NCBI GenBank assembly: GCA_019648995.1
Contig: BLXT01004632.1
Coordinates: forward strand, 351,487-390,552
DNA length: 39,066 nucleotides
Direction: 5' to 3'
From: Plakobranchus ocellatus
Taxonomy: Eukaryota; Mollusca; Gastropoda; Plakobranchidae
Program-made: the position numbers and the translations under genes
Notes under the pieces: model-generated
The model's database searches: none
What the model was told of the DNA's origin: nothing
What the model saw: the letters and a program-made list of their open reading frames with translations, nothing else
In this document: one piece after another, positions 33,476 to 39,066 of the stretch
How the letters are laid out: every line of letters starts with the position of its first letter
Position numbering within the stretch: the first letter of the stretch is position 1

Positions 33476-34033
33476 TAGCTACGGTGACGGGTGATGAAAT
33501 GAAGATGTTGCTGGCATAAAATTGTGAAATCATGTGATCATTTTGTTCACGGTAGATTGAAACACCCCGCGGCCACTGCATCAAGTCAGCTAATCTGCTT
33601 GCTTTGTCTTCCTACTAGATCTACTGCTGGCACTAGATTTATGTTTACATGTTCAACTGAGGCCCCTATTTTGTTACTAAATATAATTTATCCAACTCAC
33701 TGTTGTAATACTTACATCTTCATTTTCATGGTCATATTATAAATTCTTTTGCCTAGCATCTTTCAAATTCTAGAATTAGGTTTGTACTCTTTGTGATGCT
33801 TTCGCTCTATTAGATCTAAATGTATTGCAGGCATGATTATTATTAATTTTAGTGACTGCTAAAGTGCATCATTTCTAAATATCGCGTTATCAAAGAGTAA
33901 CTTGTAGGCCTATGTATTAACTGATTTTTATTCACTTAATGCGTTTATGGAATGTAGAGAGCCCAAATCATTGAGTGTATAAATTATGCGAATTACCTTG
34001 TCATTAATATCCACTATACTACTATTACTAATG

Positions 34034-34090
<57 letters not shown>
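34034..34090. repeat. ATA trinucleotide microsatellite
   Basis: Nineteen or so near-perfect ATA/TAA units. The poly-Ile reverse translation it gives is not a protein. Confidence 0.95.
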
Positions 34091-34092
<2 letters not shown>

Positions 34093-34990
34093 TATAATGC
34101 TCATAAACATCTTGTTCATTGTTTAGCATAAAAAATGCATGTACTTATGATTTTTTCTTCTCTGCAACTGCAGTGGCTTTTATAAAATGATTTTATCGCA
34201 GATCTACATGCAGGCGGATTTTAAAAAAAACCAATTTGTATTGATTCATTTGTTTGTATTTGTGCGTTGAAAAAATGTTACATTCATTAATTTATTTTTG
34301 TAAATGGACTGTACAGAGCATATAATAAATGTAAATGTTTTCACATGAGAAGTTTATTATTGAATATCCCCTGGAAGATCTTTCTAAAATTTTCTAAGAG
34401 ATCGAAATTGCATTAAGTCTTAATTCGAACACCAATGATCTACTCGATGTACTAACAACATGAGTATAAAAAAAAAGCCTTCAACATCTTGGCTAGATCT
34501 AGATCTAGTGGTACAGTTCTGGATGTATATAGGCCTATCTAAAGCATTGAAATAATTTAGGCCTTTCCCATCAGATTTCATAGAAAAACAACGCCGTTTA
34601 AATAGTTGTAAAAAATTTAAAAAAAAAAAAAAAAGAAGTGACGAAAATGTACTGACAATGAGAGAGAAAAAAGTATATCTTTGATTTTTTTTTCAATTTG
34701 TTGCATTGGATTCGGCATGTAGATAACTTGAGATCTAGGTCTATAGGCCCTATCAGATCTAGTTTTCATTCTAGGCCTATGAATAAGGTTGTTTTTTTTT
34801 TTTGTTTTTTGTTTTTATTTTTGCAATAAACATCATAGCTCCAATTTTGCAACACAAATGAATTAACTCAATGCAATAGATCCTAGGCCCGCATATTACA
34901 CAAGCAGTTCAACCCGCAGTAGTCTGGCTGGGTAGGGTCTTATCGCGCAGCGCCCCTCTCTTACTGTCAATTTGTATGTTGGTTGTATTT

Positions 34991-35046
34991 ACGTAGCCTG
35001 TCCACAACATGGTGATCTCAGGCTTTCAGGCCCTCCGACGGCGGTA
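34991..35046 (-). repeat. SINE fragment, copy 3 (tail only)
   Basis: The minus strand reads GGGCCTGAAAGCCTGAGATC then ACCATGTTGTGGACAGGC, the same conserved 3' part as the SINEs at 1456 and 25236. The tRNA-like head is missing or unrecognisable. Confidence 0.7.
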
Positions 35047-35454
35047 CTAGGCTAGACCTAGAAGTGGAACTAAGCCTAGCACACAGTGATAATACCCTGA
35101 GCATAGATAGAATATTTACGTTGCATGTTTTTTCCAAAGACAAGTAGATTTAGATGTAGATTCTCGGCCTCAACTACTAATTAGTAAACTGCAAAAATAA
35201 AGAAGGAAAATAAACATGATAATGCAGGCACCTAAAGAACAAATAACAAAAAAGAAGAAATGGAGAAGGAAACTGACACAGGAATAAAGAAATAAGGGAT
35301 CTAAAAAAAAGCTAAAACTTTCAAATTTAACAATGTGCGAATGAACATCAACAACAAGAGGACAGAATTGCGAAGAGACATTTAAAAAAAAATAATAATA
35401 ATAAATCAAAACTTGTAGGAAATAACATGATATAAAAAAATACTTCAAATTTAC

Positions 35455-37330
35455 CTTTAAGATCTCTAACATGAAGATAGTTTGTGTATTTTTCTCCTGG
35501 CTTGACCATTGTTTAGTCCAGTGTATCATTGTGAAAATCTTTTCATAAAGACGTTACTGAGTCTCTCTAAGGGATCTTTAGAGAGCACAATGTCAAGATG
35601 ATATATTCCAGGAAAACTCTCCAAGATGAAAAACAAGCTGTTTCTGCATAAGCGTTGTGATGTGTGTATGAAAAACAGATAGGCAGCTAAACATAAGATG
35701 AACAAGGCTTTCTTTGGGTATTTTAATCCTCCTCTGTTTAAAGTCTCTAAAAAGGATTTAATCTCCACATCCCAGTCATTTGCTTCACCACACTTTTCTT
35801 CATTCTTTAAGCTACATAACCAGCTATGTAAAATAAACTTATTTTTTCATCTTTACTGATCGATTCCATCATGTTTGGAATTTCATCAATCAGGTAAACT
35901 TCCTCATCAGAGAGAGGAGCCTTGCAATTTTCACAGTCATGACTGACAGGAGCCCTTTCAATATCATCACAGTTTTGCTACGTCAATCGAATGGGTTGAG
36001 AAGACATCTTGCACAGTAATGTAAAAATCACAACCTGCTGCCATCCGGAAATGACCAAAATGGGTTTCTAAATCATCTTGTTGGAAAAATCCAAGGAGAA
36101 CAAAGTCATATCTCACATTTATATTTGTTGACAGGAGAACCTTGGAGACATCTAGAAGAGCACAACAGGTGTGATACAGAGCGCTCCCTGTGTCTGTAGT
36201 GAGACAATGTCTGACATGTCCTTTAGCACTTGTCATAGATTTAGTACAATCTGCCCATTCTTTCAAAACACCCACCCCTTTGTTTTCTTCATTGCTATCT
36301 ATCGCCACCCGGTAATCATCTTTCAGTCCGGCCCTTTCATTCATACTTTTACAGTGTAGTACTTTCCAGAGTTTCACACCACTTTCAAGATGAACATAGC
36401 AGTCATCTCCCATGCATCTTTTTTTGCTTCTGAATTTTGTAATGCTGATGCTGTTTGGTCAGAGAGCACATTTAATTTTAATTCTAAGGCAACTTTCTGT
36501 CGTTCAAGGTTTGATGGAGACAGATGAGCTTGTCAACTTGGAAAGCTTTGTGATTGTCTTAGCTTTGTGGTCGAAGAGTCCTTTCAAATGACTCCAGCAT
36601 GCAAAGCTTTCTTGCAAATCACCATAAAAAAACTTCAATGTCTGTAGCTTTTCTCCCATCCAATATTTCGTTTATTTTTTCTTTTAAAATGTACAGGATT
36701 GTAAATCAAAAAAGAATGACCTTGCTGAATCTGCAGGGTGATCCACTTTCCATGGTGTATTTTCTTCTTTTAGAGTGAACATAGAAAAACATTTTTGATT
36801 TATTCTGTTGTTTTCATTTATAATTATTAAAAGCATGAACCCTCCCACCACACAATTCAAGCTTGAACTTGACAACACTTGTAACTTCGTGGAAAAGAAA
36901 GTCAGCTGTAAGAGCATGGCAAGGTGTCATACTCAGTCACTTGAAGCATTGTTTTGTAGGTAAAAAAACACTTCACCAATATACACAACAAAGTGGAGGC
37001 GACTTTGGTGCCAGTTTTTTTCCTGATCTGCTGCATAAGCCAAACAGTGTTTCACTAGAGTATGTCAATGAGGCTTTAACATAAACTTCATCTACAATTA
37101 TAAAACAAATTTTACTCCTCTCAGGCTGCTTATAAAAAAAACAAGTGAAAAAGAGATTCATCCTTCATGTTCTTGGCTGTGCGTGTAATGTTTGGTTGAC
37201 TTTGCTGGTAGCTGGATGCAACTCCGCAGGCGATTGTAAAGAGAGGTAGAAAAAGCGTACCATGAAAAGCTTGATAAAGTTCATTCTTATTATAGACCTT
37301 TTGATATTTTGGTGTGTTCAACAGCTGCAC
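35455..37330 (-). pseudogene. P-element/THAP9-type DNA transposase, broken copy
   Basis: Read from high to low coordinates the minus strand keeps, in the right order, pieces of a P-superfamily transposase. They are VDEVYVKASLTYSSETLFG (37092 down), with the first catalytic-type Asp; a KLT...LERQKVALELK region near 36500; QQDDLETHFGHFR (36078-36046); a DCENCK pair near 35930; FYIAGYVA (35833-35811); and GGLKYP (35733-35716). A possible donor GTAAAT follows at 35454. The pieces lie in several frames with stops between them, so it does not encode one product. The longest intact part is about 148 residues (36413-35967). No N-terminal THAP finger is seen on this strand, and no terminal repeats were found. 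It is a dead DNA transposon, not a host gene. Confidence 0.8.
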
Positions 37331-38125
37331 TTGAGGTTGTCATAAATCTTAGGCAAGACGATAAAATAGGATTCTAAATTCTATAGTATGTATGGAAATG
37401 AAAAATAGATCTAGATCTAGAATCTAGGCGTTAGTCTTGATTACATATATTATATACTAGATAATCAATGACTTACGAAATTACTAGATCTAGATCTATC
37501 CGCTAATTCAGAGCGATAAAGTCTGCAAATTTAATTCTGTATCTAAATAGAATATTACTTATAAGAATAGATAGAATTGACAGAGTATGCGATTCAAATT
37601 TGCCACCGGTTCTTCAGGTTGTTTTGAAGTACCTGTCAAAGCGCAAAAATATTTGTGGCCAAATTAGCTAAGTTGCAAAATATGGTTTTGGTTTATATCA
37701 ATGCGTTAACATTCACTCAGTTGGCCAGATGAGAAAAAACTGACCTAAAAACTGTAAATCTGGCAAAAGCTAGCGTCTCAGCCAGCTGATCCACAAATAC
37801 CTTTTGTGCAATTAACATACACACACGCACACTGCCTCTCACTGACTCAGCGGAAAGCGGCGAAAACAATGAAAAGCACTGCTACATTGCGCCGGCTGAA
37901 AAAGGTTTTCCATAGTACGGATTTCCGTACGGCTTATACGAACAGAGCACGATAAATCTAGAGCGCTTGGTGGGTGATAATTCTGTGCGTAATAGAGCGG
38001 CAGCAGGCTTTCAAAAGGAGGGCAAGATGCTTGGCCGCGAGCTCTGGTACCCGCGCACAAGCCTTTAGCTTTCACTGTTCACTCAGCTGAACATCGTTTG
38101 TAAAGCATATTGTTTCATTTTCAAA
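37331..38125. other. Sequence beyond the transposase remnant, partly CpG-richer
   Basis: No gene recognised. About 37840-38060 is noticeably richer in CG pairs than its surroundings (GCGCCGGC, GGCCGCGAGC, ACCCGCGC) and contains an inverted word CGGATTTCCG. It could be a transposon leader or a small promoter-like island. AGATCTAGATCT words occur at 37407 and 37486. Confidence 0.35.
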
Positions 38126-38172
38126 ATGGTACGCACATGTTGTGCTGTTGGATTTGCAATCAGAAAACATAT
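38126..38172 (+). pseudogene. Fragment of a THAP zinc finger start
   Basis: The plus strand reads MVRTCCAVGFAIRKHI then stop. MVRTCCAVGC.NR is a familiar opening of THAP domains (C2CH finger), where the first Cys pair brackets this turn. Here the second zinc Cys is Phe and the frame ends at once. It lies on the strand opposite to the transposase remnant, so it is a separate piece or an inverted end of the same kind of element. Confidence 0.45.
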
Positions 38173-38668
38173 ATAAAAAGTACAATATAGCATTTCACAA
38201 TTACTATAATAACATTTTAATGTCAGTGAAATACATTTGTGAACAACATGGCATAATAGGGCTTGCACGAGTAAACAAATTATAGATCAATAGTCTTCTT
38301 TTTGTTCCTGTCAACTCGACAATGGCAGTGTGGGTTGTGAAACCAAATAAAAGGGGCAAATAATGAGTCTAAATATAATTAAAAACATTTTTTTTATATA
38401 CTTATTAATCAATTTTTCCTCTCTTGGTGGAAATTTTAGATATTATTCCGCTTGCCCATAGTCAGTAATTTTACATTCATTCTTAGAATCTTTGCATCCT
38501 CTGCATTCAACCCATTTATTGCTAAGAATCAAGTGGTAATCTGAGATAGAGATCCGAAAATATATTCTCAACCCTAACAATCCTAGTACATGTTAAGTAA
38601 AAACATTTGTGAAACTAAAAACAGCAGCAGTAGTAAAAGTTATCGGTTCAATATCGAATAATAGAACT
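38173..38668. other. AT-rich sequence, nothing recognised
   Basis: No coding, RNA or repeat structure is seen between the THAP-like fragment and the trinucleotide repeat. Confidence 0.45.
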
Positions 38669-38717
38669 ACATGTTGTAGTAGTTGTAGTAGTAGAAGTAG
38701 TAGTAGTAGTAGTGAAA

Positions 38718-38778
<61 letters not shown>

Positions 38779-38839
38779 TGTAGTAGTAGCAGCAGCAGCA
38801 GCCGCATCAGCAGCAAAAGCAACAGCAGCAATAGCGGCA
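38669..38839. repeat. GTA trinucleotide microsatellite passing into GCA
   Basis: A long GTA/TAG tract (about 38675-38790) changes to GCA units (38788-38839). The poly-Val/Ala and poly-Thr translations on the two strands are by-products. Confidence 0.95.
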
Positions 38840-38976
38840 GTTGCGTAGAAGTGTAAGTGACAGTAGCAGTAAAAAGTTTTTAAAAAATACGTGTAATAGG
38901 GCAATAAAATGAATGAGTATTTTGAAAACTATAAAATGTGTCGGAAAGTTTAAAAAATTAAAAAAAAACCAGATGG

Positions 38977-39008
38977 ATAAATAGATAGGTAGAAAGACAG
39001 ACAGATAA

Positions 39009-39066
<58 letters not shown>
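38977..39066. repeat. GATA tetranucleotide microsatellite, runs off the window
   Basis: Imperfect ATAGATAG units become a pure GATA tract from about 39007 to the last base, so its real end lies outside. Confidence 0.95.

Larger units (their letters stand above)
33120..34990. other. Intergenic AT-rich sequence
   Basis: No gene recognised. It contains the ATA microsatellite, poly-A/T runs, and AGATCTAGATCT and TAGGCCTAT words (34495, 34530, 34740-34780). Confidence 0.45.

Noticed and set aside
33928-34119. Poly-Ile frame
   Set aside because: Translation of the ATA microsatellite.
35170-35529. Minus-strand frame rich in Phe/Tyr/Leu considered as a membrane protein
   Set aside because: It is AT-rich sequence beyond the last recognisable transposase motif; the hydrophobic look follows from T-rich codons.
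37839-38075. Minus-strand frame of 78 residues in the CG-richer block
   Set aside because: No motif, and no exon partner; more likely transposon leader or chance.
38593-38904. Poly-Thr and poly-Val/Ala frames
   Set aside because: Microsatellite translation.

Overview
The window looks like a piece of an AT-rich invertebrate nuclear genome, most likely a gastropod mollusc. It has introns of 0.6 to 4 kb with ordinary GT/AG borders, abundant simple repeats, a tRNA-derived SINE, MITE-like and P-type DNA transposon remains, and many AGATCTAGATCT and TAGGCCTA words of the kind common in gastropod genomic DNA. The gastropod assignment is an inference from texture. No bacterial-style operon, RNA gene, CRISPR array or retroviral element was recognised.

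The only well supported host gene lies on the minus strand from 29945 (ATG) down to 8782 (stop). Ten coding exons join in one uninterrupted frame of 1587 bases, a 528-residue protein. It has an acidic N-terminal segment (about 1-140), one protein kinase domain (about 142-412) and a Pro/Cys/Ser-rich tail (415-528). The domain keeps the glycine loop (GGTFGSV), a beta-3 lysine (K173), the catalytic Asp (IRDVKPSN, D260), DFG (D279) and DVW (D323). It is atypical: HRD reads IRD, the APE motif reads PVN, and no clear alpha-C Glu is seen. Its layout most resembles MAP3K14 (NIK) and MAP3K8 (Tpl2). Every exon-exon phase agrees, which is strong internal proof of the model. The 5' UTR and promoter were not found with confidence.

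Region by region: 1-4.4 kb is mostly AT-rich sequence with one SINE. From 4.4 to 7.5 kb there are two adjacent tandem arrays (about 910-bp dimeric units, then about 373-bp units). They and the next kilobase are studded with about 20 copies of a palindrome-like word around GTACGTTAYGTAAC. From 8.8 to 29.9 kb lies the kinase gene, whose introns hold a GA microsatellite with a 60-N gap, a SINE close to one acceptor, a degenerate trinucleotide tract and a 29-bp minisatellite. From 31.9 to 33.0 kb is a 1.1-kb element with perfect 13-bp terminal inverted repeats and TTAA target sites. From 35.4 to 37.3 kb, minus strand, is a broken P/THAP9-type transposase gene, and at 38.1 kb on the plus strand is a tiny THAP-finger start. 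The window ends in trinucleotide and GATA microsatellites.

The items most worth a second look are the atypical kinase, the palindrome-bearing double array just beyond its 3' end, and the TTAA element whose terminus supplies both a stop codon and a near-perfect splice donor on the gene's strand.
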